From: Jannaschia seohaensis
GTDB lineage: Bacteria; Pseudomonadota; Alphaproteobacteria; Rhodobacterales; Rhodobacteraceae
Length of the DNA: 64,000 bases
NCBI RefSeq assembly: GCF_900116765.1
Contig: NZ_UETC01000005.1
Span: 124,001 to 188,000 of the forward strand
Reading direction: 5' to 3'
A program made the position numbers and the translations under genes. The notes below the pieces were generated by a model, which saw only the letters and a program-made list of their open reading frames with translations, was not told the origin of the DNA and made no database searches. Of this stretch, positions 7,523 through 16,553 are shown piece by piece; position 1 is the first letter of the stretch; each line of letters starts with the position of its first letter.

Positions 7523-9133
7523 CTAGACCATCATCTCCTTGGTCGCGCTGAGGACCACCTTCGGATGGTCGCGCTCGATCCGGTCGATGTCCCATTGCAG
7601 CCGGGTCAGGAAGACCGGGGCGCCATCATTGTCATAGGCGATGTGCTGGCTGTTCTTGGCGATGACCGCCTCGACCGCGTCCTTGGGTCCGCTGATCCAG
7701 CGGGCCGACTTGAACTGCGACGGGTCGAAGCGGACCGGCAGGCCGTATTCCTGCTCGATGCGGCTGGCCAGCACCTCGAATTGCAGCGCGCCGACCACGC
7801 CCACGATGAAGCCCGAGCCGATGGCGGGCTTGAAGACCTTGGCCGCGCCTTCCTCCGCGAATTGCATCAGTGCCTTTTCGAGATGCTTCGCCTTCATCGG
7901 GTCGCCCGCCCGCACGCCCTGGAGCAGTTCGGGCGCAAAGCTCGGAATGCCGGTAAAGCGCAGCGCCTCGCCCTCGGTCAGCGCATCGCCGATGCGGAGC
8001 TGCCCGTGGTTCGGGATGCCGATGATATCGCCGGCCCAAGCCTCCTCGGCCAGTTCCCGGTCGGCGGCGAGGAACAGCACCGGGTTGGAAATCGTCATCG
8101 CCTTCTTCGAGCGCACATGGGTCAGCTTCATCCCGCGCTCGAAATGGCCCGAGGCGAGGCGGACAAAGGCCACCCGGTCCCGGTGCTTGGGGTCCATGTT
8201 CGCCTGCACCTTGAAGACGAAGCCGGTGACTTTGGACTCGTCGGCCGAGACCTGCCGGGGCTCGGCGCGTTGCGGCTGCGGCGGCGGGCCGAACTCGGCG
8301 ATGCCGGCCATCAGCTCCTGCACCCCGAAGCTGTTGATCGCGCTCCCGAACCAGATCGGCGTCAATGTCCCTTCGAGGAACGCCTTACGATCGAAGGCGG
8401 GCAGCAACTCCCGCGCCATCTCGATCTCCTCGCGCAGCTGCGCGAGCATGTCGGCAGGCACGTGCTCGGCCAGCTTCGGGTCGTCCAACCCGGTGATCTT
8501 GACCGTCTCGGCGACACGGTTGCGGTCGGCCCGGTCCATCAGCTCCAGCCGGTCGTGCAGCAGGTCGTAGCAGCCCAGGAAGTCGCGCCCCATCCCGATC
8601 GGCCAGGAGGCGGGGGTCACGTCGATCGCCAGATTCTCCTGGATCTCGTCGATGATCTCGAAGGTGTCCCGGCTCTCCCGGTCCATCTTGTTGCAGAAGG
8701 TCAGGATCGGCAGGTCGCGCAGGCGGCAGACCTCAAACAGCTTCTGTGTCTGGCTCTCGACCCCCTTCGCCCCGTCGATCACCATCACGGCCGCGTCCAC
8801 GGCGGTGATCGTGCGATAGGTGTCCTCGGAGAAATCCGAGTGGCCCGGCGTATCGACCAGGTTGAACCGATAGCTCTGGCCGCCCCGCTCGAAATCGAAG
8901 GACATGGCCGAGGCGGAGACGGAGATCCCGCGATCCTGCTCCATCTTCATGAAGTCCGACCGCGTGCGCCGCGCCTCGCCCTTGGCGCGCACCTGCCCCG
9001 CCATCTGGATCGCGCCCCCGTAAAGCAGGAACTTCTCGGTCAGCGTCGTCTTGCCCGCATCCGGGTGCGAGATGATCGCGAAGGTTCGGCGGCGGCCGAT
9101 CTCGGGCGGGAGAATGGGGGCGTTGTCGAGCAT
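7523..9133 (-). CDS. prfC: Peptide chain release factor 3
   Basis: This 536-residue translational GTPase recycles RF1 and RF2 after termination. The G motifs are clear: SHPDAGKTT (G1), a D-R-GIS switch I (EQDRGISVSASAM), DTPGHSDF (G3) and NKMD (G4). Further domains include the RF3-typical TPIWFGSAINSFGVQ and the C-terminal VGALQFEVLASRIEQEYG block. Length is normal for the family (about 530). It starts with ATG at 9133 in a poor ribosome-binding context and stops with TAG at 7523. It stands alone, with a relic of another gene just downstream. Confidence 0.97.
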   Translation of the reverse strand: MLDNAPILPPEIGRRRTFAIISHPDAGKTTLTEKFLLYGGAIQMAGQVRAKGEARRTRSDFMKMEQDRGISVSASAMSFDFERGGQSYRFNLVDTPGHSDFSEDTYRTITAVDAAVMVIDGAKGVESQTQKLFEVCRLRDLPILTFCNKMDRESRDTFEIIDEIQENLAIDVTPASWPIGMGRDFLGCYDLLHDRLELMDRADRNRVAETVKITGLDDPKLAEHVPADMLAQLREEIEMARELLPAFDRKAFLEGTLTPIWFGSAINSFGVQELMAGIAEFGPPPQPQRAEPRQVSADESKVTGFVFKVQANMDPKHRDRVAFVRLASGHFERGMKLTHVRSKKAMTISNPVLFLAADRELAEEAWAGDIIGIPNHGQLRIGDALTEGEALRFTGIPSFAPELLQGVRAGDPMKAKHLEKALMQFAEEGAAKVFKPAIGSGFIVGVVGALQFEVLASRIEQEYGLPVRFDPSQFKSARWISGPKDAVEAVIAKNSQHIAYDNDGAPVFLTRLQWDIDRIERDHPKVVLSATKEMMV

Positions 9134-9233
9134 GGCGCCCCTATAGGCGCGCGGAGCGGGGCTCGCAATCGGCCGCAGGCGTTAACCAAACGGACAGGCG
9201 CGGGCGGTAGCCTCGCCGTCAGGAGGAGCGCCG

Positions 9234-9353
9234 ATGCGTCATTTCCGACATCAGGGCCGCGCGCTCGACTGGGCCGTGCACGCGGCCGTCCGTGTCGTCT
9301 CGCGCGGCTACCACATGCTGCGCGCCGCGTGTGCCGGCCATGCTGCGTCATAG
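9234..9353 (+). CDS. Predicted 39-aa basic small protein
   Basis: An ATG at 9234 lies 7 nt after an AGGAGG Shine-Dalgarno sequence (9221-9226) and opens a 39-codon frame ending in TAG. The product (MRHFRHQGRALDWAVHAAVR...) is basic and could form an amphipathic helix. Its 3' part runs antisense over the last 46 bases of the PPOX flavoprotein gene. The 100-bp gap between divergent prfC and this ORF includes GTTAACC. The call rests on the strong ribosome-binding site and start spacing; codon evidence is too short to judge. No homologue is recognised. Confidence 0.4.
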   Translation: MRHFRHQGRALDWAVHAAVRVVSRGYHMLRAACAGHAAS

Positions 9354-9910
9354 GCGGCCCCGTCGAATTCCGCGCGCTGCTCCTGCAAGAGATCGCCGAC
9401 GCTCGGCAGATCCGGCGCCGGCGTCTCACCCCAGAGCCCCGCGCGCAGAATCGCCCGCGCGCATTGGCTGTAGACTTCACCGATGGTGATGGCCGCGATC
9501 AGGGTTGGACGGCGGCCGCGTTCTTCGAACCGGGCGATGAGCTCCGGGTCCGTCGTGAGCCTGGCCGTCCCATTGACGCGGATCACGTTGGCGGATCCGG
9601 GAACCATGAACATCAGCGACACGCGCGGGTCGCGCACGATGTTGCGCAAGCTGTCGAGCCGCTGGTTGCCGCGCCAGTCGGGCAGCAGCAGGGTGCGCGC
9701 GTCCAGCGCCTGCACGACCGGTCCGTCATCGCCGCGCGGACTGGCATCGGTGCCCTCTGGCCCGACCGTCGAGAGGATGCAGAACCGCGAGGCCAGGATC
9801 CAGCGCCGATAGAGCGGCGTCAGCCGATCCGCCACCTTGTCCAAGGCCGCCGCGCCGGGCGTACCATAGAGCGCGTGCAGCGCTTCGAGATCGGTGATGT
9901 CGTGACTCAC
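9308..9910 (-). CDS. MSMEG_1061-type FMN-dependent PPOX flavoprotein
   Basis: This is a 200-residue split-barrel flavoprotein of the pyridoxamine 5'-phosphate oxidase-like family. Characteristic stretches are RFCILSTVGPEGTDASPRGD (FMN-binding strand and loop), LLPDWRGNQRLDSLRNI, and the later GEVYSQCARAILRAGLW. These match the MSMEG_1061 subgroup, whose substrates are not settled. I prefer the GTG start at 9910, because AAGGAGA sits 6-7 nt upstream and VSHDITDLEALHALYG fits the family N-terminus. A longer ATG/TTG-type start at 9952 is possible. It is a single gene. Its 3' end overlaps the small ORF on the other strand. Confidence 0.8.
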   Translation of the reverse strand: MSHDITDLEALHALYGTPGAAALDKVADRLTPLYRRWILASRFCILSTVGPEGTDASPRGDDGPVVQALDARTLLLPDWRGNQRLDSLRNIVRDPRVSLMFMVPGSANVIRVNGTARLTTDPELIARFEERGRRPTLIAAITIGEVYSQCARAILRAGLWGETPAPDLPSVGDLLQEQRAEFDGAAYDAAWPAHAARSMW

Positions 9911-9951
9911 GGCGTCTCTCCTTTGCACCGCTTGGGTCGGGGCACTCCCCA

Positions 9952-9980
9952 CCTCATCACGGGTTCACAAATACTCAATC
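9952..9980. repeat. Intergenic repeat, copy 1 (ATGAGG...GAGTATTTGTG type)
   Basis: The segment from CCTCATCACGGGTTCACAAA to ATACTCAATC recurs almost unchanged at 17386-17415. On the minus strand it contains GAGTATTTG, the core of an element I know as frequent between genes in Rhodobacterales. Here it lies about 40 bp upstream of the PPOX flavoprotein gene and 100 bp downstream of the SDR gene. Its role is unknown. Confidence 0.6.
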
Positions 9981-10035
9981 CAACCATCGACCACTCCGCA
10001 CCGCCCTCTCGGCCGGCGCGCGGCGCGACAGCGCC

Positions 10036-10067
10036 CGGACGGGCGGGGGCTCGATGCCCCCGTCCGG
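10036..10067 (-). terminator. GC-rich hairpin downstream of the SDR operon
   Basis: CGGACGGGCGGGGGC and GCCCCCGTCCGG pair as a stem with a small bulge around a TCGAT loop. It lies 13 bp after the SDR stop on the minus strand. There is no U-run, so termination would be of the hairpin-only type or it may act as an RNA stabiliser. Confidence 0.45.
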
Positions 10068-10079
10068 CCGCGCCGCCGC

Positions 10080-10892
10080 TCAATGGGTGGGCTCGACCAC
10101 CGGGTCGATCAGCGTCCGGCCGCCATCCACGGTCAGGATCTGACCGATCATGAAGCCCGACGCGTCCGAGACCAAGTATTGCACTGTCTCCGCCAGCTCC
10201 TGCGGCGCCGCGATGCGGCCCATGGGCGTGGCGTCGATGATGGCCTGGCGCAGGTCGCCCTCTTCGGCGATGCGCTGCATCAGGTTGGCCGACATCACCG
10301 ACCCCACGGCCAGCCCGTTCACCCGGATCCGGTGGGAGGCGAGCGAGACCGCGAGCGACCGGGTCGCCTGGTCAAGCGCCGCCGCCGAGATCGAATAGGC
10401 CAGCAATTCGGGTTGCGTTCGCCGCCCCGCGATGCTGCCGACATTGACGATGGAGCCGATGATCCCGCTGTCCTGCTTGTCCTCCTCGGCTTGGTGGATC
10501 ATGCGCTTGGCCACGGCCTGGCTCAGGCGCAGCGCGGTCAGCAGGTTCTGCTCCAGCAGGGTCGAGACGCTCTCGTCCTCGGGATCGAGCGGATCGGTGA
10601 TCATGATCTGGCGCGAGGCGTTCACCAGGATGTCGACCCGGTCGAAGGCGTCGATGGTCGCCGAGAGAAGGTTGGCGATGGTCAGCCGCTCCCGCAGGTC
10701 GCCGGCGAAATAGCGCAGGTTTCCGGCTTCCATGGACTGGGCGTCGCCGATCTCGTCCTCCAGCCGGTCCTCGTCACGGTCGGCGAACATGACGTTGGCG
10801 CCCTGTTCGACGAAGTGCCGGGCGATGGCGAGGCCGACGCCGTTGGCGGCGCCGGTGACGATGGCGGTCTTACCTTCGATGCTGAGGCTCAT
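10080..10892 (-). CDS. Short-chain dehydrogenase/reductase homologue lacking the catalytic lysine
   Basis: This 270-residue protein starts MSLSIEGKTAIVTGAANGVG. The nucleotide-binding TGxxxGxG motif is intact (residues 14-20). The usual NNAG appears as VNASR (90-94). In the catalytic tetrad S153 and Y166 are present, but the YxxxK motif reads YSISA, with Ala at 170. Without the Lys a classical SDR is expected to be weak or inactive, unless another residue substitutes. C-terminal features (GQILTVDGG) are normal. It overlaps the RsmC-like gene upstream by 4 nt (ATGA), so both are co-transcribed, with a hairpin just after the stop. Substrate unknown. Confidence 0.8.
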   Translation of the reverse strand: MSLSIEGKTAIVTGAANGVGLAIARHFVEQGANVMFADRDEDRLEDEIGDAQSMEAGNLRYFAGDLRERLTIANLLSATIDAFDRVDILVNASRQIMITDPLDPEDESVSTLLEQNLLTALRLSQAVAKRMIHQAEEDKQDSGIIGSIVNVGSIAGRRTQPELLAYSISAAALDQATRSLAVSLASHRIRVNGLAVGSVMSANLMQRIAEEGDLRQAIIDATPMGRIAAPQELAETVQYLVSDASGFMIGQILTVDGGRTLIDPVVEPTH

Positions 10893-11872
10893 GCCTGTCT
10901 CCGGATTGGGCGGCGGGCCGCGATCACCTTGTAGCCCTGAGCGTCGTCCAGGACGGTGACCTCTCCGAAGGCCGCGTTCAAGGCTGCCTCGTAGGGCAGA
11001 TGGCGGTTTGCGACCAGCAAGACGCGGCCGCGCGGGCTTATCAGTCGAGCGGCGGCGGCGATGAAGGCGCGGCCCAGATCCGGGTCCGCCTTGCGCGAGC
11101 TGTGGAAGGGCGGGTTTGTGACGATGACGTCGAACGGCCCCCCCTCCCAGCGCGTGGCATCGGCCCAGTGAAACCGCGCGCGCGGATCGGTGATGTTGGC
11201 GCGGGCGCAGGCCAACGCGGCGTGCTCGGCCTCGACGAGGTGACATTCCGTCACCTTGGGCTCTGCCAGCACGCGCGCCGAGAGATAGCCCCACCCCGCG
11301 CCGAGGTCGCAGACCCGGCCCGCCAGATCGCCTAGATGCTCCGCCAGGAGCGCCGAGCCCGGGTCGATCCCATCGGCGGAAAACACCCCCGGCGCCGTGA
11401 GGAACCCGTCGACCGACGCGGGCGGCGCCGCCCAGTCCTCGGGGGTCTCGGCGGGCGCCTCGAAGGCGAAGCATTTGCCATGGGCCTTGGAATAGACCTC
11501 GCCCACGGGGGCGGCGGCGCGCACGCGCTTCAGCACCGAGTCGATGCCGTCCGCCTTGGCGCCATCGACGATCACCGGGCCGCCCGGGCCGACCCGCGCG
11601 CAGGCCCGGGCCAGCATGTCGAAGGTCAGCGCCTTGGCGCGGGCGGCGAAGACGATGGCGCCTGAGAAGCTGCCCTCCGCCTCGGGCGTCACCGTGACGC
11701 CGCGCGCCTCCAACGCCTCGAAGTCGGGGCGGAACCCTTGCTCCGCCACAATCCGGTCGAGCGGTAGCGCCTCGGTCGAGAGCCCCCCCGGCGGCCGCAT
11801 CAGCAGCACGCGCCCCGTCTCGGGCAGCGCAACGATCCCGCCTGAGAGCGCCAGCGATAGTCGGTCAGTCAT
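10889..11872 (-). CDS. rsmC: Class I SAM methyltransferase, RsmC-like (16S rRNA guanine-N2)
   Basis: This is a 327-residue two-domain protein: a degenerate N-terminal methyltransferase-like half (residues 1-150), then a catalytic half with the SAM motif CDLGAGWGYLSA near residue 188 and the substrate motif NPPFH near 251. The double-domain design with NPPF is that of RsmC and RlmG enzymes, which methylate a guanine in ribosomal RNA. G1207 of 16S rRNA is the known target of RsmC. The target here is inferred from architecture. It is followed by the SDR gene with an ATGA overlap and preceded by clpS with only a 9-nt gap, so all three may share a transcript. Confidence 0.8.
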   Translation of the reverse strand: MTDRLSLALSGGIVALPETGRVLLMRPPGGLSTEALPLDRIVAEQGFRPDFEALEARGVTVTPEAEGSFSGAIVFAARAKALTFDMLARACARVGPGGPVIVDGAKADGIDSVLKRVRAAAPVGEVYSKAHGKCFAFEAPAETPEDWAAPPASVDGFLTAPGVFSADGIDPGSALLAEHLGDLAGRVCDLGAGWGYLSARVLAEPKVTECHLVEAEHAALACARANITDPRARFHWADATRWEGGPFDVIVTNPPFHSSRKADPDLGRAFIAAAARLISPRGRVLLVANRHLPYEAALNAAFGEVTVLDDAQGYKVIAARRPIRRQA

Positions 11873-11881
11873 GGAGGAGGA

Positions 11882-12229
11882 CTACTCCTCTTTCTCCATT
11901 GTGCATTGCAGCGGGTGCTGATGACGCCGGGCGAAATCCATCACCTGCGCCACCTTGGTCTCGGCGATTTCGTGAGAGAAGACGCCGACCACCGCGACCC
12001 CCTTCTTGTGGACCGTCAGCATGATCTCGACCGCGTGCGAATGGCCGATGCCGAAGAAGCGCTCCAACACGAGCACCACGAATTCCATCGGGGTATAGTC
12101 ATCGTTGAGCAGCAGCACCTTGTAGAGCGGCGGCTTGGCCGTCTTGGGCTTGGTTTTGGTGACGACGGAGACGTCGCCATCGCCATCGTCGTCTTTTTCG
12201 GCCATGGCCTGGAAGATGTCGTCGCGCAT
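11882..12229 (-). CDS. clpS: ATP-dependent Clp protease adaptor ClpS
   Basis: The core of this 115-residue protein carries ClpS hallmarks: [36 protein letters not shown] and the acidic end CTMEKEE. ClpS brings N-end-rule substrates to ClpAP. Binding-pocket residues of the family (the NDDYT loop and the H-K of VHKKG) are present. The N-terminal extension is low-complexity and acidic ([10 protein letters not shown]). I chose the ATG at 12229; an internal ATG at 12205 (MAEKDDDG) is also plausible. No clpA follows. The next gene downstream is the RsmC-like methyltransferase. Confidence 0.9.
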   Translation of the reverse strand: MRDDIFQAMAEKDDDGDGDVSVVTKTKPKTAKPPLYKVLLLNDDYTPMEFVVLVLERFFGIGHSHAVEIMLTVHKKGVAVVGVFSHEIAETKVAQVMDFARRHQHPLQCTMEKEE

Positions 12230-12310
12230 GGGCGCAGCCTCTGGCGTTTGAGTCTGGAACCGATCGGTCCCACGATATAGGCGGCAGAGGCCTAGAGGAA
12301 AGAGGCGCGG

Positions 12311-13009
12311 ATGACCAGCCTTACGACGATCGGCTTCGATGCGGATGATACGCTCTGGCATAACGAGACGGTCTTCCGTCTGACGCAGGACCGTTTCGCG
12401 GACCTTCTGCGGGACCATGCCGATCCCGATCACCTGATGGAGCGGCTCTTGGCGGCGGAGCGGCGCAATCTGGGGCATTACGGCTTCGGCGTGAAGGGCT
12501 TCGTGCTGTCGATGATCGAGACGGCCATCGAGGTGACGGAGGCGCGCGTCCCCGCCTCGACCATCGCGACCCTGCTGGAGGCGGGGCGGGAAATGCTGCG
12601 TCACCCGGTCGACCTCTTGCCCGGCGTGGAGCAGACGGTGCGGGCCCTGGCCGCCGACTATACGCTCGTGATGATCACCAAGGGCGACCTGCTCGACCAG
12701 GAGCGCAAGCTCGCCGAGAGCGGGCTGGGGGAGCTGTTCGACGGGATCGAAATCGTCAGCGAAAAGACGCGGGAGACCTATCTGCGCGCGTTCTCGCAGC
12801 ATGGGGAAGGCCCGGAGCGGGCGCTGATGGTGGGGAACTCCATGCGCTCCGACGTGCTGCCCGCGATCGAGGCCGGGGCCTGGGGTGTCTACTGCCCGTC
12901 GGAGCTGGAATGGGCGCTGGAGGCGGCCGAGCCGCCCGAGGGCGCCGCGCGCTATCGCCGGATCGAAACCCTGGCCGATCTGCCCGCGCTGGTCGCCGGG
13001 CTGCGCTGA
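12311..13009 (+). CDS. HAD-superfamily hydrolase
   Basis: This 232-residue haloacid-dehalogenase-fold protein has motif I as FDADDTLW (nucleophile D at residue 10 and acid D12), motif II as MITKGD (T in position), and motif IV as [11 protein letters not shown] helical cap follows motif I. The HNETVF and HYGFGVKGF segments are typical of a proteobacterial HAD subgroup of likely phosphatases. The substrate is unknown. It starts at ATG 12311 with AAGAGG upstream, and stands alone, divergent from clpS. Confidence 0.8.
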   Translation: MTSLTTIGFDADDTLWHNETVFRLTQDRFADLLRDHADPDHLMERLLAAERRNLGHYGFGVKGFVLSMIETAIEVTEARVPASTIATLLEAGREMLRHPVDLLPGVEQTVRALAADYTLVMITKGDLLDQERKLAESGLGELFDGIEIVSEKTRETYLRAFSQHGEGPERALMVGNSMRSDVLPAIEAGAWGVYCPSELEWALEAAEPPEGAARYRRIETLADLPALVAGLR

Positions 13010-13097
13010 GCGGGGCGCGACAAAGCGCTGCGTTACGATTGACGCCCCGTCCCGCGCTCCCCATACCGTCTCCCGACGTAATTCCAGGGAAATCGAC

Positions 13098-14747
13098 ATG
13101 TCCGAGACCATCGAACGCGAAAGCATGGAATACGATGTCGTGATCGTCGGCGCGGGCCCCGCGGGGCTGTCGGCGGCGATCCGGCTCAAGCAGCTCGACC
13201 CCGAGCGCTCCGTGGTCGTGCTCGAAAAGGGCTCTGAGGTGGGCGCGCATATCTTGTCGGGCGCGGTGCTCGACCCGGTGGGCCTCGACGCGCTGATCCC
13301 CGACTGGAAGGAGAAGGGCGCGCCGCTGAATGTCCCCGTGACCTCGGACGCGTTCTATGTGCTGGGCGAAGAGGGTAAGATCCGCGTCCCCAACGCGGTC
13401 ATGCCGCCGCTGATGTCGAACCACGGCAACTACGTGGTCTCGATGGGCAATGTCTGCCGCTGGATGGCCGAACAGGCCGAGGAATTGGGCGTCGAGATCT
13501 TCCCGGGCATGTCCTGCTCCGAGTTGGTCTATGACGCCAAAGGCAACGTGAAGGGCGTCGTCGCGGGCGAGTTCGGGATCGAGCCGGATGGCACCAAGGG
13601 CGCCGGATACGAGCCGGGGATGGAGCTCCACGGCAAATACGTCTTCCTGGGCGAGGGCGTGCGCGGATCGCTCTCGAAGCAGGTCATCGCGAAATATGGC
13701 CTCGATGCCGACGCGGACGTCCAGAAATACGGCCTGGGCATGAAGGAGATCTGGGAGATCGATCCGGCGAAGCACCAGCCCGGCAAGGTCGTCCACACGA
13801 TGGGCTGGCCGCTGGGCTCCAATGCGGGTGGCGGCTCCTTCATCTATCACCTTGACAACAATCAGGTCTATGTCGGCTTTGTCGTCCACCTGAACTACAA
13901 GAACCCCTATCTCTTTCCCTACATGGAATTCCAGCGGTTCAAGCATCACCCCATGGTCGCCGAACTGTTGGAAGGCGGGAAGCGCGTGGCCTATGGCGCC
14001 CGCGCGATCACCGAGGGCGGTTGGCAGTCGCTGCCCAAAACGGCCTTCCCGGGCGGCGCGCTGCTGGGCTGTGCCGCAGGCATGGTCAACGTCCCGCGCA
14101 TCAAGGGCAACCACAACGCCATGCTCTCGGGCAAGGCGGCGGCCGAGGCGGCCCATGCGGCCATCGAGGCCGGGCGCGCCTCCGACACGCTGGAGGCGTA
14201 TGACGCCGAGGTGCGCACGGGGGCGATCGGCAAGGATCTCAAGAAGGTCCGCAACGTCAAGCCGCTCTGGTCGAATTACGGCCTCGCCGCCTCGCTGACC
14301 GTGGGCGGCGCCTCGATGTGGATGAACAACCTGCTGGGCTGGTCGCCCTTTACCGCCAAGCACGGCAAGTCCGACGCGGAGTCCACCGAAGCCCATTTCG
14401 GCTATGAGCCGATCAATTACCCCAAGGCCGATGGCGTCCTGTCCTTCGACCGGCTGACCAACGTGGCCTATTCCTTCACCAATCACGAGGAAAGCCAGCC
14501 GGCCCATCTCAAGCTGAAGGACCCGAAAGTGCCGGTCGATATCGGTCTGGCCCGCTATGCCGGGCCGTCGCAGCGCTACTGCCCTGCCGGCGTCTACGAG
14601 TTCATCGGGGAAGGGCCCTCGGCCAAGTTCCAGATCAACTTCCAGAACTGCGTCCACTGCAAGACCTGCGACATCAAGGATCCGGCGCAGAACATCACCT
14701 GGACGGTTCCGCAGGGCGGGGACGGGCCGAATTATCCGAACATGTGA
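13098..14747 (+). CDS. etfD: Electron transfer flavoprotein-ubiquinone oxidoreductase
   Basis: This 549-residue inner-membrane-associated FAD/[4Fe-4S] enzyme passes electrons from ETF to ubiquinone. The FAD-binding GAGPAGLS lies at about 18-25. [18 protein letters not shown], the ubiquinone-region [15 protein letters not shown], and [19 protein letters not shown] are diagnostic. The iron-sulphur cysteines are at the C-terminus: [10 protein letters not shown] and [13 protein letters not shown]. Length matches bacterial ETF-QO (about 550). The ATG at 13098 is preceded by AGGGAAATCGAC. No etfAB lies in view. A short transcript with the downstream TPR gene is possible, given the 105-bp gap. Confidence 0.95.
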   Translation: MSETIERESMEYDVVIVGAGPAGLSAAIRLKQLDPERSVVVLEKGSEVGAHILSGAVLDPVGLDALIPDWKEKGAPLNVPVTSDAFYVLGEEGKIRVPNAVMPPLMSNHGNYVVSMGNVCRWMAEQAEELGVEIFPGMSCSELVYDAKGNVKGVVAGEFGIEPDGTKGAGYEPGMELHGKYVFLGEGVRGSLSKQVIAKYGLDADADVQKYGLGMKEIWEIDPAKHQPGKVVHTMGWPLGSNAGGGSFIYHLDNNQVYVGFVVHLNYKNPYLFPYMEFQRFKHHPMVAELLEGGKRVAYGARAITEGGWQSLPKTAFPGGALLGCAAGMVNVPRIKGNHNAMLSGKAAAEAAHAAIEAGRASDTLEAYDAEVRTGAIGKDLKKVRNVKPLWSNYGLAASLTVGGASMWMNNLLGWSPFTAKHGKSDAESTEAHFGYEPINYPKADGVLSFDRLTNVAYSFTNHEESQPAHLKLKDPKVPVDIGLARYAGPSQRYCPAGVYEFIGEGPSAKFQINFQNCVHCKTCDIKDPAQNITWTVPQGGDGPNYPNM

Positions 14748-14852
14748 GCTGACGCTTTCGTGATACGGGAGGCGCCGGGCGTCCGGCGCCCCCGCTTGAA
14801 CCCCCGTGCGGCGCCTCGTAGCGTTGCGCCATCCATCGCACGAGGAATGCGT

Positions 14853-16553
14853 ATGACCTTTCGCCCGCTCCTGCTCGCCGCAGCCCTCGCGGTCTCGTCG
14901 CTGACGGGTCAGGCCCCTGTGCAAGCGCAGGGGCTGTCGGGCCCCTATCTCGCCGCGCGGATCGCCGGGTATGGCAACGATTACGACGCCGCGGCGGAGT
15001 ATTACGTGCGCCTCCTCGATCGCGGCGCGCGGGAGCCGCGGATCCTGGAGAACGCCGTCGTCATCCATTCGGCCCTGGGCCAGGTCGAGGAGGCCGCCGA
15101 GGCCGCCCGCCTTTTGGATCAGGAAGGCGCGCAGAGCCAGTTCGCCGATGGCGCGCTGCTGCTGGAGGCGCTGGTCAACGAGGAGTACGAAACGGCCCGC
15201 GCCATGATCCTCGACCGGGGCGTTGCGGGGGCGCTGCTGGACGGGCTGCTGCTGGGCTGGATGGCGGTCGCCGAGGGCGATCAGGAGGCGGCCATGACCG
15301 CGTTCCAGGATCTGGCCGAGACCGAAGGTTTCGCCCCCATTGCGCATCTGCACCGCGCCTTCGCCCTGGCCATGACCGGCGACTATGCTGCGGCCGACGA
15401 CATTCTCTCCGGCCGGTCCGATGGGCCGATCGGGGTCTCCGCGCGCGGGGTGGAGGCGCATGCCCAGATCCTGCTCGCCCTTGATCGCCCGGACGACGCG
15501 CTGGAATTGCTCACCCAGGCCAATGCCCAAACGAACCGCCCCGCCTTGCAGGACCTCGCCCAGCGGGTCGAGGCCGGGGAGGAAATCGGCTGGAGCTTCG
15601 TCACGGAGCCGGCCCATGGCATGGCGGAGGCCTACTTCACGCTGGCGGCGATCTTCGCCGGCGAGACCTCTTCGACCTTCACGCTGCTGGCCGCCCGAGC
15701 GGCCAACGCGCTGCGTGCCGATCATGTCGATGCGCTCGTGTTGACCGCGGAGCTTTTGGACGAGCAGCAGCAATACGACCTCGCCGTCGAGGTGCTCAAC
15801 CGGGTGCCCGGCGACGACCCCGCCTATTTCGGTGCCGAGATCACCCGCGCCGAGGCGCTGCTGGCCGCAGAAAAGGAGGACGCCGCGGTCGAGGTGCTCT
15901 CGGCCCTCACCAAGTCGCATCCTGACCGGCAGACCGTCTGGGCCGCCTATGGCGATACGCTCCGCCGCCTGGAACGCTTCCAGGAGAGCGCCGCCGCCTA
16001 TGACCGCGCGCTGGAGCTGGCGCCTGGCGGTCAGGCCCGCAACTGGTATCTGCACTATGTCCGCGGCATCGCGCTGGAGCGGACGGACCAGTGGGATGCC
16101 GCCGAGGCCGATTTCCGCGCCGCGCTGGAGCTGAACCCCGACCAGCCCCAGGTGCTGAACTATCTGGGCTATGGGCTCGTCGAAAAGCGCGTCAAGCTGG
16201 CCGAGGCGCTCGACATGATCGAGCGGGCGGTCGCCGCGCGCCCCGAGGACGGCTATATCACCGACTCGCTGGCCTGGGTGCTCTACCGGCTCGGCCGCTT
16301 CGAGGAGGCGGTGGAGCCGATGGAGCGCGCTGTCGATCTGGAGCCGCTCGACCCGATCATCAACGACCATCTGGGTGACGTGCTCTGGAAAGTCGGTCGC
16401 AAGCGCGAGGCGGAGTTCCAGTGGGAGCGCGCGCTCTCCCTCGACCCCGAGGAGGAGGACGCTGAGCGCATCCGCCGCAAGCTGGAAGTCGGGCTGGACG
16501 TCGTGCTGGAGGAAGAGGGCGGCGTCGGCGCGCTGGAGGCCGCCGAAGAGTGA
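14853..16553 (+). CDS. Secreted/periplasmic tetratricopeptide repeat protein
   Basis: This 566-residue protein begins with a signal peptide of about 27 residues (MTFRPLLLAAALAV... to APVQAQ). The rest is helical TPR repeats, clearest at about 360-540 in blocks of about 34 residues: SAAAYDRALELAPGG, DQWDAAEADFRAALELNPD, GRFEEAVEPMERAVDLEPLD and KREAEFQWERALSLDPEE. Such proteins serve as scaffolds in envelope complexes. No partner is evident. I chose the ATG at 14853 over 14847, because GAGGA at 14842-14846 then has proper spacing. The stop overlaps the ispE start (GTGA). Confidence 0.85.
   Translation: MTFRPLLLAAALAVSSLTGQAPVQAQGLSGPYLAARIAGYGNDYDAAAEYYVRLLDRGAREPRILENAVVIHSALGQVEEAAEAARLLDQEGAQSQFADGALLLEALVNEEYETARAMILDRGVAGALLDGLLLGWMAVAEGDQEAAMTAFQDLAETEGFAPIAHLHRAFALAMTGDYAAADDILSGRSDGPIGVSARGVEAHAQILLALDRPDDALELLTQANAQTNRPALQDLAQRVEAGEEIGWSFVTEPAHGMAEAYFTLAAIFAGETSSTFTLLAARAANALRADHVDALVLTAELLDEQQQYDLAVEVLNRVPGDDPAYFGAEITRAEALLAAEKEDAAVEVLSALTKSHPDRQTVWAAYGDTLRRLERFQESAAAYDRALELAPGGQARNWYLHYVRGIALERTDQWDAAEADFRAALELNPDQPQVLNYLGYGLVEKRVKLAEALDMIERAVAARPEDGYITDSLAWVLYRLGRFEEAVEPMERAVDLEPLDPIINDHLGDVLWKVGRKREAEFQWERALSLDPEEEDAERIRRKLEVGLDVVLEEEGGVGALEAAEE

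Noticed and set aside
7565-10153. Open frame of more than 850 codons on the plus strand across prfC
   Set aside because: It shadows prfC and the PPOX flavoprotein and has no recognisable protein features.
12756-16370. Open frame of more than 1200 codons on the minus strand
   Set aside because: It is antisense to the HAD hydrolase, ETF-QO and TPR protein genes, which have clear motifs and starts. High GC makes such shadow frames common.
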